Below, piece after piece: positions 1-6,199 of a stretch of DNA of 6,199 nucleotides. A program made the position numbers and the translations under genes. Every line of letters begins with the position of its first letter. Within the stretch, counting starts at the first letter, position 1. Origin of the DNA: Verrucomicrobiota bacterium (lineage in GTDB: Bacteria > Verrucomicrobiota > Verrucomicrobiia > Limisphaerales > JAEYXS01); NCBI GenBank assembly GCA_021156225.1, contig JAJNBN010000413.1, forward strand, positions 1-6,199. Direction: 5' to 3'. The notes beneath the pieces were generated by a model. It was not told the origin of the DNA. It saw nothing but the letters and a program-made list of their open reading frames with translations, and searched no databases.

Positions 1-2075
1 ATGAGGGCGCGCCAGGCGGTGTGATGGCGGAAGAAGTCATCCACCAGGCGCCAGGTATCCAGGGTGTCCGCATTATCGCGGTGTTCACGATGCCATTGGT
101 GCAAGGCAAGCCAGCAGCAATCCTGCTTCCGGGAAGCACGGGTAAAAGCGAGTTCATCCAGCGACAGGCCGACAAGCGGAGAACGCAAGACCGCGAGGAG
201 CGGGATATCTTGCAGCGGATTATCGAGCAGGCGCAGGAGATTTATCAGATCGAGCACTTCGATGGCGGTGAAGAACCCCGCGCGTTCCGCAAGCAAGGGC
301 ACACCGGCTTCATGGCAGGCGCGCACGAAGGATTCGGCTTTGCCTGCCGCTGAGCGCAGGAGAATGGCCATGTCTGACCAGCGCACAGCACGGAACTCTT
401 CCGCTTCCTTGTCCCAAACCTGATGCTGGCCATCGTGCAGCTCGCGCAGACGTTTCGCGACGATGCGGGCTTCCCGTTCGGCCGTAAGGAGATCGGCCCA
501 TTCATCATCTGCTTCCGCAGCATCCTTTTCCATAACGACGAGATGCAACTCTGTGCGCAAGGCGGGTTCGGGCCAGACACCGCTAACCGGCGTGGCTGCG
601 CTGCCCGCGCGTGAGAATGCAGCGCGTGCTTCCGGCGCACCGAATTGCAGTGCCGCTTCGGCATCATAGCGCAAGCCACCCAAGTCCGGTCGCATGAGGA
701 AACCGAAGAGAGCATTGACCGCATCAATGACACCTTCACGGCTGCGGAAGTTCTCCGTAAGCGGCAATACTTGATGATGTTCCCCGGCAATCTTCCATTG
801 CTGCTCGTAGGTCTGAAAGATATGCGGATTCGCGAGCCGGAAACGATAAATGCTCTGCTTCACATCACCGACCATAAAACGGTTCGCCTGCGCATCACTC
901 CGGCTGACGGAGCCGATGAGGGCGTCTTGCGCCGCATTGATGTCCTGGCATTCATCCACGAAAATATGGTCGAAGCGCTGCTGCCAGAGGCGGGCAGTCG
1001 CTGTGGGTTGCCCCTTGTCGTTGAGCAGAAGTTGCAATGAAAGCTGCTCGAGATCGGAGAAATCCACGCCGCCCATGTCGCGTTTCGCGAGGCGATAGGC
1101 TTCGCTAAACGCTTGCGTGAGTTTGAGCAAAGCACACATCGGGTCACGCACTTGCTGCCAGTCGGCGGTGACAGGATCAGCGGGATCCTTCGGCAGTTGT
1201 GTGCGCAAGAAATTCGCGTCGTCGAAGAAAGCTTCCAGCGGTTTTCGGAATTTCTTGGTGCCGTATTTCCAGGATTCCTTTTGATCCGAGCTGGCAATGG
1301 TGCTTAGAGCTCCGGCGAGGCGTTCCAATGAGGGGATCAGAAGAAAGCCGTCCAAGGCCGTGCGGATGGCCAGGAGGTTCGCGGCATCGCGGGCGGTTTC
1401 GGCGACAATACCTTGCCATTCGTCAGCCCAGTCTTTCGCACCGGCGAGCAAGGCGGTATGCCAAAGGTCTGATTGTTCACCCGCATAGAATGCGAGGGTG
1501 TGGGTCAACCACGCCTGCGGGCGGGCGAGGGATTGCATGAAGACGTGCAATTGCCACACCAGTTTGCGGATGCCCTTGTCATCTCCGCGGCCATAGCGCT
1601 CGATAAGTTCACGGACCTGCTCGCCGTGCGGTGAAGTATCGGCATAGGCGCGCTGGAACAGGTCTTCGAGAACCATCTCAGCCAGCGGACGCGTCTGCTG
1701 CTCATCCAGCACGGTGAGCTGGGGGTCGATCTGGAGTTCGTGGAAATGCTCACGGACGAGACGCAGGCAGAAGGCGTGCAACGTGGAGATGAATGCGGTG
1801 TCCAGCAGGGCAAGCTGCTCCGCGAGGCGCAAGTCATCCGGGTTCTCGGCGAGCTTCTTTTGCAAAGCCGCGCGGATACGATGGCGCATCTCGGCGGCAG
1901 CTGCTTCCGTGAAGGTCACCATCAGGATGCGATCAATGGCGACATGCTCCTCGAGGATGAGGCGCAGGCAGCGGTTCACAAGCGTGGTGGTCTTGCCGGT
2001 GCCGGCACCGGCCACGAGCAGCGCGTTACCTCTGACTTCAATGGCGGCGCGTTGTTGGAGAGTCGCGTTGCTCAT
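1..2075 (-). CDS. addA: ATP-dependent helicase/nuclease subunit A (AddA), N-terminal 691 residues, cut by the left window edge
   Basis: AddA is the motor and one nuclease of the AddAB (RexAB) complex, which unwinds and trims double-strand DNA ends for RecA-dependent repair in the cytoplasm. I translated the minus strand codon by codon and found 691 sense codons with no stop from ATG 2075-2073 to the left edge. Visible superfamily 1A helicase motifs are: Q motif around Q8; Walker A AGAGTGKT at residues 22-29; motif Ia VTFTEAAAAEM at 53-63; motif Ib STLHAFC at 97-103; Walker B VDECQD at 373-378; motif III VGDVKQSIYRFR at 402-413; motif IV ENFRSR at 441-446. The segment EVLDLINLLRLLDNP near residue 606 is also typical of AddA. 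Family members are about 1,150-1,250 residues, so the remaining helicase motifs and C-terminal nuclease lie beyond position 1. The start overlaps the addB stop as ATGA and has an AGGAGG seven bases upstream, implying one operon with translational coupling. No damage is visible in this part. Confidence 0.95.
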   Translation of the reverse strand, partial: MSNATLQQRAAIEVRGNALLVAGAGTGKTTTLVNRCLRLILEEHVAIDRILMVTFTEAAAAEMRHRIRAALQKKLAENPDDLRLAEQLALLDTAFISTLHAFCLRLVREHFHELQIDPQLTVLDEQQTRPLAEMVLEDLFQRAYADTSPHGEQVRELIERYGRGDDKGIRKLVWQLHVFMQSLARPQAWLTHTLAFYAGEQSDLWHTALLAGAKDWADEWQGIVAETARDAANLLAIRTALDGFLLIPSLERLAGALSTIASSDQKESWKYGTKKFRKPLEAFFDDANFLRTQLPKDPADPVTADWQQVRDPMCALLKLTQAFSEAYRLAKRDMGGVDFSDLEQLSLQLLLNDKGQPTATARLWQQRFDHIFVDECQDINAAQDALIGSVSRSDAQANRFMVGDVKQSIYRFRLANPHIFQTYEQQWKIAGEHHQVLPLTENFRSREGVIDAVNALFGFLMRPDLGGLRYDAEAALQFGAPEARAAFSRAGSAATPVSGVWPEPALRTELHLVVMEKDAAEADDEWADLLTAEREARIVAKRLRELHDGQHQVWDKEAEEFRAVRWSDMAILLRSAAGKAESFVRACHEAGVPLLAERAGFFTAIEVLDLINLLRLLDNPLQDIPLLAVLRSPLVGLSLDELAFTRASRKQDCCWLALHQWHREHRDNADTLDTWRLVDDFFRHHTAWRAL

Positions 2076-4156
2076 GCGGTCTCCTCCTTGGCTTTCTTCG
2101 GAAGTTTCAGCACGCGGTATTTGTCGTTCCAATCATCGAAACGGCAGACTGGGCGATAGGCGCAGTGGGTGCAGGCGGTTTCGGAATTCTTGCGATAGGG
2201 CGAGACAGAGACATCGCCTGCAAACACGCCGAGGCCGATGCGTTTCAATTGTGCCTCGATGTCATCCAGCAATTGCTCGAAATCTTTGAGGCCGACGCCA
2301 TCGCGGCTACGGCTGTGAGTATTGAACTGGTCGCTCTGGTCGCGATCTGCACGGGTATCGAAGCGGTCGAGATGGTCCAGACTGTAGCGACCATGATGGC
2401 GGTGGGCTTCGCGGGAATTGAGGTTCAGTTCCTGTTGAGCGGCTTCGCGATTGCTGCCGGTGCTGTTATCCGCGCGCAGACTGATATAGAAGGCGCCAGC
2501 AGGGACGAGCCGGCCGCCGCCAAAAGGATTCTGTTCGCCAGACAGTTGCCGCAAGAACGCGAGGTAAGAAAGCAACTGAAGCTGCAAGCCGTGGTGTAGT
2601 TTGATCGCTTCGAGTTTTTTGGTGCTGGATTTGTAATCGAACACGGCGATGAGTGCCTGATCACTGCCTGGCTCGCGGAAGAGGTCGATGCGGTCGATGC
2701 GTCCGCGCAGGACCAAGGTGCGGTCATTGCCCAGATCGATCTTCCAGCCGGGCAATTCACTGCCGGTCATGCCGAAGCTCAACTCTACGGCCTCGGGATC
2801 GAAGCGGTATTGCGGCATCCAGCTCACCAGCACGGACATCAGACGCTCCAGACGTGTGATGAGCATGCGGCCGAGGAATTCGCGCTGGCGGTCATGTACG
2901 AAGAGGCCATTCCGGAAGACCGGCAAAATCTGTTCGCCCAGCTTATGCACGAGCGCAGCGGCTTCGGTGGGTGAGAGATCGCGCCAGAGACGTTGCTCGG
3001 CCTTCAATGTACGATGGAACTTGTCGAGGATCTCGTGCAGCAAGCTGCCGCGTTCCCGTACATCGGTCTCAAAGAATTCGCGTTCCTCAGCGCGCAAGCC
3101 GCGCGCGACAAAGAAGCGGAAGGGACAAGCGGAGAAATCTTCCAGGCTGCTGACGGAGCCGGGCAGCGATGTGCCATACAAGGCGGTCACCGCGGCGGGT
3201 GAGAGGTGGTCTTGCGCCAGCGCGTGCTCAATGCGGCGCTGCTGTTTGGCCAAGGCGCTGACCGGATGCCAGAAGGCTTGGCCGGCATGCGCCGTCTCCG
3301 CCTGTTCCACGCTCTCCACCCAGTTGGGCAACGAAAGGAGTTCGGGGAGGATTTGCACATCGGCGGGAGTGAGGGTGCCGTTGAAGACCTCGGGCGGATC
3401 CGTTGGGAAGAGCTGTTCGAGCTGACCGATGAAGGGAGAGGGATTGAGCGCGGTGCCCTTCTGATTCTGACGCGACCAGCAGACGACGAGCTTCTGGCGG
3501 GCGCGGGTGAAGGCGATGTAGCCAAAGAAGCGTTCGTGCGCGAGGCGTTGCTGGGCGTTCATGCCCAGTGGTTGGTCATGCTGCATGAGCACCTGACGGT
3601 CCACTTCCGTGAGAATGACGGGGGCTTCGGGTGGCGCGGGGAAGACGCCTTCATTCACGCCGAGGACGATGGCCACTTGCAGATCGGGGTTACGGGAACG
3701 ATCGATGGCACCGACGGTGACTTGATCAAGTGCAGGCGGGATGACACCGATGGTGAGGCCGGCGAGACCAGCATCAACTACGGCCAGCCAGTCACGCGTG
3801 CTGAGGATGTCCGTCTCGAAGGCAAGCTGGAGGCTTTCGTCCCAGTCGTTCAATTGTTCCCAGACTGTCTGGTGGATGGCGGCGAACTCCGGATGCTGAG
3901 GATCGGGCTGACGGCTCCATTCTTCCAGCGCCTCGGTCACGTTCAACTCCACCCAAAGCTGCTTGATGATGCGGGAAAGCTCCTGGCCAGAGATGCCGCC
4001 AGGCAGGTTCATCGCGTCAACGAAGTGGATGAAGGGCGGCACGACTTGCTGGCGCAGGAATTCCAGGCGATTCGTCAGGCCGGGCTCCTTCTCGATGAGC
4101 AAAGGATCACGCCACCGTGGGCCTTCCCAACCACGGGCGAGCGCCTGGTTCTCCAA
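2072..4156 (-). CDS. addB: AddB (RexB) C-terminal fragment: inactive-helicase remainder plus PD-(D/E)XK nuclease with Fe-S cysteines
   Basis: This is the downstream part of a broken addB gene, 694 codons from a TTG at 4156. Family-like sequence continues about 13 codons further upstream (KCGLVTKDDNLVDEL, to about 4198), so the TTG is only the first possible start codon, not a true gene start. Numbering from that TTG: GAIDRSRNPD (149-158) and LGVNEGVFPAP (165-175) match the AddB helicase-like region, and AFTRARQKL (215-223) matches its motif VI area. The nuclease shows GSLLHEIL with H374, GRIDRID with D488, FDYKS with D507 and K509, and the Q525-Y531 motif. Four cysteines fit the AddB iron-sulfur staple: C344 in SACPFRFF, then C662, C665 and C671 spaced C-x2-C-x5-C. 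In B. subtilis AddB, as I recall, the equivalent residues are C801, C1121, C1124 and C1130, with nearly the same spacing. The TGA overlaps the addA ATG. Whether this half is translated alone is doubtful, because no ribosome site precedes the TTG. Confidence 0.88.
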   Translation of the reverse strand: MENQALARGWEGPRWRDPLLIEKEPGLTNRLEFLRQQVVPPFIHFVDAMNLPGGISGQELSRIIKQLWVELNVTEALEEWSRQPDPQHPEFAAIHQTVWEQLNDWDESLQLAFETDILSTRDWLAVVDAGLAGLTIGVIPPALDQVTVGAIDRSRNPDLQVAIVLGVNEGVFPAPPEAPVILTEVDRQVLMQHDQPLGMNAQQRLAHERFFGYIAFTRARQKLVVCWSRQNQKGTALNPSPFIGQLEQLFPTDPPEVFNGTLTPADVQILPELLSLPNWVESVEQAETAHAGQAFWHPVSALAKQQRRIEHALAQDHLSPAAVTALYGTSLPGSVSSLEDFSACPFRFFVARGLRAEEREFFETDVRERGSLLHEILDKFHRTLKAEQRLWRDLSPTEAAALVHKLGEQILPVFRNGLFVHDRQREFLGRMLITRLERLMSVLVSWMPQYRFDPEAVELSFGMTGSELPGWKIDLGNDRTLVLRGRIDRIDLFREPGSDQALIAVFDYKSSTKKLEAIKLHHGLQLQLLSYLAFLRQLSGEQNPFGGGRLVPAGAFYISLRADNSTGSNREAAQQELNLNSREAHRHHGRYSLDHLDRFDTRADRDQSDQFNTHSRSRDGVGLKDFEQLLDDIEAQLKRIGLGVFAGDVSVSPYRKNSETACTHCAYRPVCRFDDWNDKYRVLKLPKKAKEETA
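2083..2088 (-). promoter_or_regulatory. Shine-Dalgarno site for addA inside the end of addB
   Basis: On the minus strand, AAGGAGGAG (2089-2081) contains a consensus AGGAGG (2088-2083) followed by seven bases and the addA ATG at 2075-2073. It lies within the last codons of addB, whose TGA (2074-2072) overlaps the addA ATG. The strong site and overlap fix the addA start and suggest that addA can initiate well even when ribosomes do not arrive from a complete addB. Confidence 0.85.
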
Positions 4157-5247
4157 TTCATCGACGAGGTTATCGTCTTTCGTGACGAGGCCGCATTTCG
4201 CGTCAAAATGGCGACGTCCCTATAGCGACCGCCCTGGCGGACGTGTTGGTGGATGGCGCGTGCGGCGTAGAGCACCTCGGCTTCGGCATCGAAGCACTGG
4301 ACAAGCTGGATCCAATCACCGGCGAACCAATCCTGCGGGTCGATCCAATTCGCTTCGAGGTGGAACAAGGCGGGCGCTTCGGCGAAGCGGCTGCGTTCAC
4401 GGATGCGCGGAAGGCAATCCACGACTACCTCGATGTCGGCCTCGGCTTCCAGGCGATTGCGGCAACGGCGATAGGTTTGTGCGACGACGGACCATTGGGA
4501 GAGCCAAGTGGCGGATTCCTTCGGTTCGCCATCGAGGCAGAAGGCGAGTGTGGCGTGTTCGCACAGCGGTAGGAAAGTGGCGAGTAGATGCAGCTCTTGC
4601 GGGGTCATCTCGGCGAAACCATCCATCCAGAGACCGCCGAGCTGGAACGTGCCAGCGGATTCACGCGCACTTTTCTTCAGGGCGTCCGCAGCCATCTCCA
4701 AAAGGGCGCTGACATCGTTCAGCTTGTGGTCTTTCAACCACGCGATGTAGGCGCGGAGGATGATGCCGATGTCGTGGAGTTTGTCGCCCAAACGACCTTC
4801 TGCGGGAACTTGGGCGGCCAGTTCTGCGAGTTTGGTGGGAGAGAGGCGGTGTTGCTGCACCTCGCGCAAAAGCAAGCTGAGCTGCTGGGCGAAGCCGGGC
4901 AGCCGCGCGGTAGAGCGAAAAATCTTCAGCTCGGGTTGATGCCGCGCAAGGATGGCACGGAGGACCATGACGCGGCCTTCTTCCGAGAGGATGCGCGGGG
5001 GCGTCTCGCCGAGTTCGCGCAGGATGAAATCAGCAAGGCGATCGAAGGCGACGATCTGCAGGCGCGTGTAACCGGCGAGGGAAGGATCGGCGAGTAATTG
5101 GCGCTCAAGCTGGAACGTCGCTTGTTTCGGGGCAAGCAGGAGCAAGGGCGGACCTTCGGGCCGTGCCGAAAGCTCCGCCCGGATCTCCGCGAGGCAGCGA
5201 TAGGTCTTGCCGCTGCCCGCCGGGCCGAGAAGAAACGTTGCTTGCAA
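4075..5247 (-). CDS. addB: AddB (RexB) N-terminal fragment, ending in a frameshifted tail
   Basis: This is the upstream part of addB: 390 codons, of which about 350 are genuine AddB and the last 40 are out-of-frame translation of the C-terminal half, ending at a stop at 4075-4077. Walker A GPAGSGKT is at residues 8-15, followed by LAPKQATFQLE (38-48), VAFDRLADFIL (66-76) and the AddB-type LWMDGFAEMTPQE (206-218). Genuine sequence ends at RYRDVAILTR (341-350), which normally leads into a conserved stretch missing here. The in-frame upstream stop is TAA at 5295-5293, and no ATG or GTG lies between it and Walker A. TTG 5247, seven codons before GPAGSGKT, is therefore the best start. It has no clear Shine-Dalgarno. 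AddB partners AddA in DNA end processing, and its Walker A domain takes part in Chi handling in known systems. A product ending here would lack the nuclease and Fe-S domain and would probably not be functional. Confidence 0.85.
   Translation of the reverse strand: MQATFLLGPAGSGKTYRCLAEIRAELSARPEGPPLLLLAPKQATFQLERQLLADPSLAGYTRLQIVAFDRLADFILRELGETPPRILSEEGRVMVLRAILARHQPELKIFRSTARLPGFAQQLSLLLREVQQHRLSPTKLAELAAQVPAEGRLGDKLHDIGIILRAYIAWLKDHKLNDVSALLEMAADALKKSARESAGTFQLGGLWMDGFAEMTPQELHLLATFLPLCEHATLAFCLDGEPKESATWLSQWSVVAQTYRRCRNRLEAEADIEVVVDCLPRIRERSRFAEAPALFHLEANWIDPQDWFAGDWIQLVQCFDAEAEVLYAARAIHQHVRQGGRYRDVAILTRNAASSRKTITSSMNWRTRRSPVVGKAHGGVILCSSRRSPA
4190..4222 (-). other. addB: Frame-break and probable deletion junction within addB
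   Basis: Reading the minus strand, frame one gives RYRDVAILTRN down to about 4196, all AddB-like, then becomes nonsense. Frame two has a TAG at 4222-4220 and becomes AddB-like at AKCGLVTKDDNLVDELENQ from about 4201. In AddB proteins the VAxLxR strand and the xLKxGL...LEN segment are normally separated by roughly 60 residues, including a conserved HHPL-type motif, and nothing like that occurs here. The frame relation requires a missing length of 3n+1 bases, so a gap of about 180 bases fits while a simple one-base slip does not restore the protein. The family spacing comes from memory of AddB sequences, so the size is an estimate. Confidence 0.7.
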
Positions 5248-5386
5248 CGGAGATACGTTAAGCGGGAGACGGGGTATGGGGGAAGTTATGAATTAAAGGG
5301 GGAAAGGGCCAGAATACAGGGCTTTCGTCCTCAGCATGGGTAGTTTGTAGGCTAAATACTGACAAGGGGTCCGGCCTTAGCACTAC

Positions 5387-5410
5387 ATGACAATCAGTCA
5401 TCCACTGATT
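5387..5410. repeat. Two overlapping inverted repeats in the divergent intergenic region
   Basis: ATGAC (5387-5391) pairs with GTCAT (5397-5401) across five bases. AATCAGT (5392-5398) pairs with ACTGATT (5404-5410) across CATCC (5399-5403). Both are perfect. Because the arms interleave, only one hairpin can form at a time. The block sits 34-57 bases upstream of the ATG at 5444. It could be a protein-binding operator, a 5' leader hairpin pair or chance. The sequence shows the symmetry only. Confidence 0.55.
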
Positions 5411-5433
5411 ATGGACAAACGATGATTCCGGCA

Positions 5434-5440
5434 GAGTGAG
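5434..5440 (+). promoter_or_regulatory. Weak ribosome binding site for the secreted-protein gene
   Basis: GAGTGAG (5434-5440) is the only purine-rich stretch next to the ATG at 5444. Its first GAG lies seven bases from the start, a normal spacing, but it is a weak match to AGGAGG. The start is supported mainly by the signal peptide that follows directly. Confidence 0.4.
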
Positions 5441-5443
5441 CGC

Positions 5444-6199
5444 ATGAAGAAATTATTCATTGCCGCCTCTGCGCTAGTCGTAACGGCGTTAACGGCTCTG
5501 ACAACTCAAGCGGTCGAGCCCACTTGGGAATACGCGGTGCAGGTGAGCGCGAGTGTGCAGGCCTCGCCCGCGAGGATCACTTTGAGCTGGCCGCAAGATA
5601 CTTTGAACACGCCATCCGGTTACACGGTTTATCGCAAGGCGGCCGGAGCGACCTCCTGGGGAACGGGCACTCCTTTGTCCGGGGCGACCACTTCATATGT
5701 TGATACGTCGATCGCGGCGGGCACTCCTTACGAGTATCAGATTGTGAAGGCGGGTTCGAGTTACACGGGCTACGGCTACATCTACACGGGTGTGAATGTG
5801 CCGCTGGTGGAGAACCGGGGCAAAGTGGTGCTGATCGTGGATAACACCTACGCCACGCAACTGGCCACCGAGCTGACCCGCCTGGAGAAGGACTTGATCG
5901 GCGACGGCTGGACGGTGCTGCGTCACGATGTGGCGCGCAACGCCACGCCCACCACGGTCAAGAATCTGATCAAGGCGGACTACAATGCTGATCCGGCGAA
6001 TGTGAAGTCGGTGTTCCTCTTCGGCCACGTGGCGGTGCCTTACTCCGGTAACATCGTGCCTGACGGTCATGCGCCTGATCATACCGGTGCTTGGCCGGCG
6101 GATGCCTTCTACGGCGACATGGACGGATCGTGGACGGATAACAGCGTGAATAACGCCGGAGCTACCGATGTGCGTAATGACAACGTGCCCGGTGACGGC
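5444..6199 (+). CDS. Secreted fibronectin-III protein with gingipain (C25)-like domain, N-terminal 252 residues, cut by the right edge
   Basis: The frame is open from ATG 5444 to the last base, giving 252 codons without a stop. Residues 1-23 form a clear Sec signal peptide: K2-K3, a hydrophobic core from L4 to about L19, and a TQA signal-peptidase I site with cleavage expected after A23. Residues about 27-104 look like a fibronectin type III domain: ITLSW at 45-49, GYTVYRK at 59-65, the SYVDTSI strand at 84-90 and PYEYQIVKAG at 95-104. From residue 127, KVVLIVDNTYA begins an alpha/beta fold, with VFLFGHVAVPYSG at 190-202 and AWPADAFYGDMDG at 216-228. These resemble the GD/GH and YYGDxDG blocks of gingipain-type C25 peptidases. 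H195 could be the catalytic histidine, but the cysteine would lie outside the window, so peptidase activity is inference. The protein is probably exported to the periplasm, surface or medium. It is divergent from addB and shows no functional link to it. A non-enzymatic C25-like fold is the main alternative. Confidence 0.85.
   Translation, partial: MKKLFIAASALVVTALTALTTQAVEPTWEYAVQVSASVQASPARITLSWPQDTLNTPSGYTVYRKAAGATSWGTGTPLSGATTSYVDTSIAAGTPYEYQIVKAGSSYTGYGYIYTGVNVPLVENRGKVVLIVDNTYATQLATELTRLEKDLIGDGWTVLRHDVARNATPTTVKNLIKADYNADPANVKSVFLFGHVAVPYSGNIVPDGHAPDHTGAWPADAFYGDMDGSWTDNSVNNAGATDVRNDNVPGDG

Noticed and set aside
245..790. A 181-codon minus-strand frame and similar frames within positions 1-2075
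   Set aside because: They overlap addA in other frames. The true addA frame is open throughout and carries motifs III and IV in the same bases.
957..962. Cysteine in the AddA Walker B motif (DECQD)
   Set aside because: The position between E and Q is variable in this family, and the catalytic D and E are present, so it is not a defect.
1714..2289. Plus-strand open frames across the addA/addB boundary
   Set aside because: Their translations are arginine- and serine-rich with no family features, and they lie opposite the AddA Walker A region and the AddB C-terminus.
2270..2410. A His-, Asp- and Arg-rich stretch in AddB (about residues 585-620 of the C-terminal fragment) that looked like a second local frameshift
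   Set aside because: Family-like sequence flanks it on both sides in the same frame, and the Cys spacing from C344 to C662 fits AddB, so it is probably just a variable loop.
3206..4225. A 339-codon open frame on the plus strand, opposite addB
   Set aside because: It is antisense to clearly conserved AddB sequence, has no recognisable domain, and is the kind of long shadow frame expected in GC-rich coding DNA.
5364..5379. Short AAGG...CCTT symmetry considered as a terminator
   Set aside because: The arms are only four bases with no following T-run, and neither neighbouring gene ends there.
5693..6082. A 129-codon minus-strand frame inside the secreted-protein gene
   Set aside because: It is rich in His, Arg and Val, has no domain I recognise, and is antisense to a frame with a signal peptide and conserved blocks.

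Overview
The window is GC-rich and densely coding. It holds three genes in a divergent layout: a minus-strand addB-addA pair (positions 1-5247) for double-strand break repair, and a plus-strand gene for a secreted protein (5444 to the right edge). AddAB-type recombination genes beside a signal-peptide, fibronectin-III and caspase/gingipain-like secreted protein suggest a Verrucomicrobiota-like bacterium, possibly of the Pedosphaera/Chthoniobacter kind. That placement rests on remembered protein style, not a search, and is moderate at best.

Minus strand, read right to left. addB begins at a TTG codon at 5247. Its N-terminal half (Walker A GPAGSGKT, inactivated-helicase motifs) stays in frame to about position 4198 and then shifts frame. 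The C-terminal half (rest of the helicase-like region, PD-(D/E)XK nuclease, four iron-sulfur cysteines) continues in another frame from about 4198 to its TGA at 2072-2074. The break looks like more than a one-base slip: about 60 family-typical codons seem to be missing at the junction. Everything else in addB and addA is intact, so this is either a recent deletion or an assembly/sequencing fault.

addA starts at 2075 with an ATGA overlap on the addB stop and a strong Shine-Dalgarno inside the end of addB. It is open for 691 codons and runs off the left edge. It carries the UvrD/Rep-type helicase motifs I, Ia, Ib, II, III and IV. The rest of the helicase and its own nuclease domain lie outside the window. 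AddA and AddB normally form one helicase-nuclease that resects broken DNA ends for RecA loading.

The 196-base divergent intergenic region (5248-5443) holds two overlapping, mutually exclusive inverted repeats just upstream of the secreted-protein gene. I found no convincing -35/-10 pair and no terminator. The plus-strand gene starts at ATG 5444 and runs off the right edge after 252 codons. It encodes a Sec signal peptide, a fibronectin-III-like domain and the start of a domain resembling gingipain (C25) peptidases. I saw no tRNA, rRNA, CRISPR array or mobile element, and no evidence of a new multi-gene system. The most notable signal is the broken addB.
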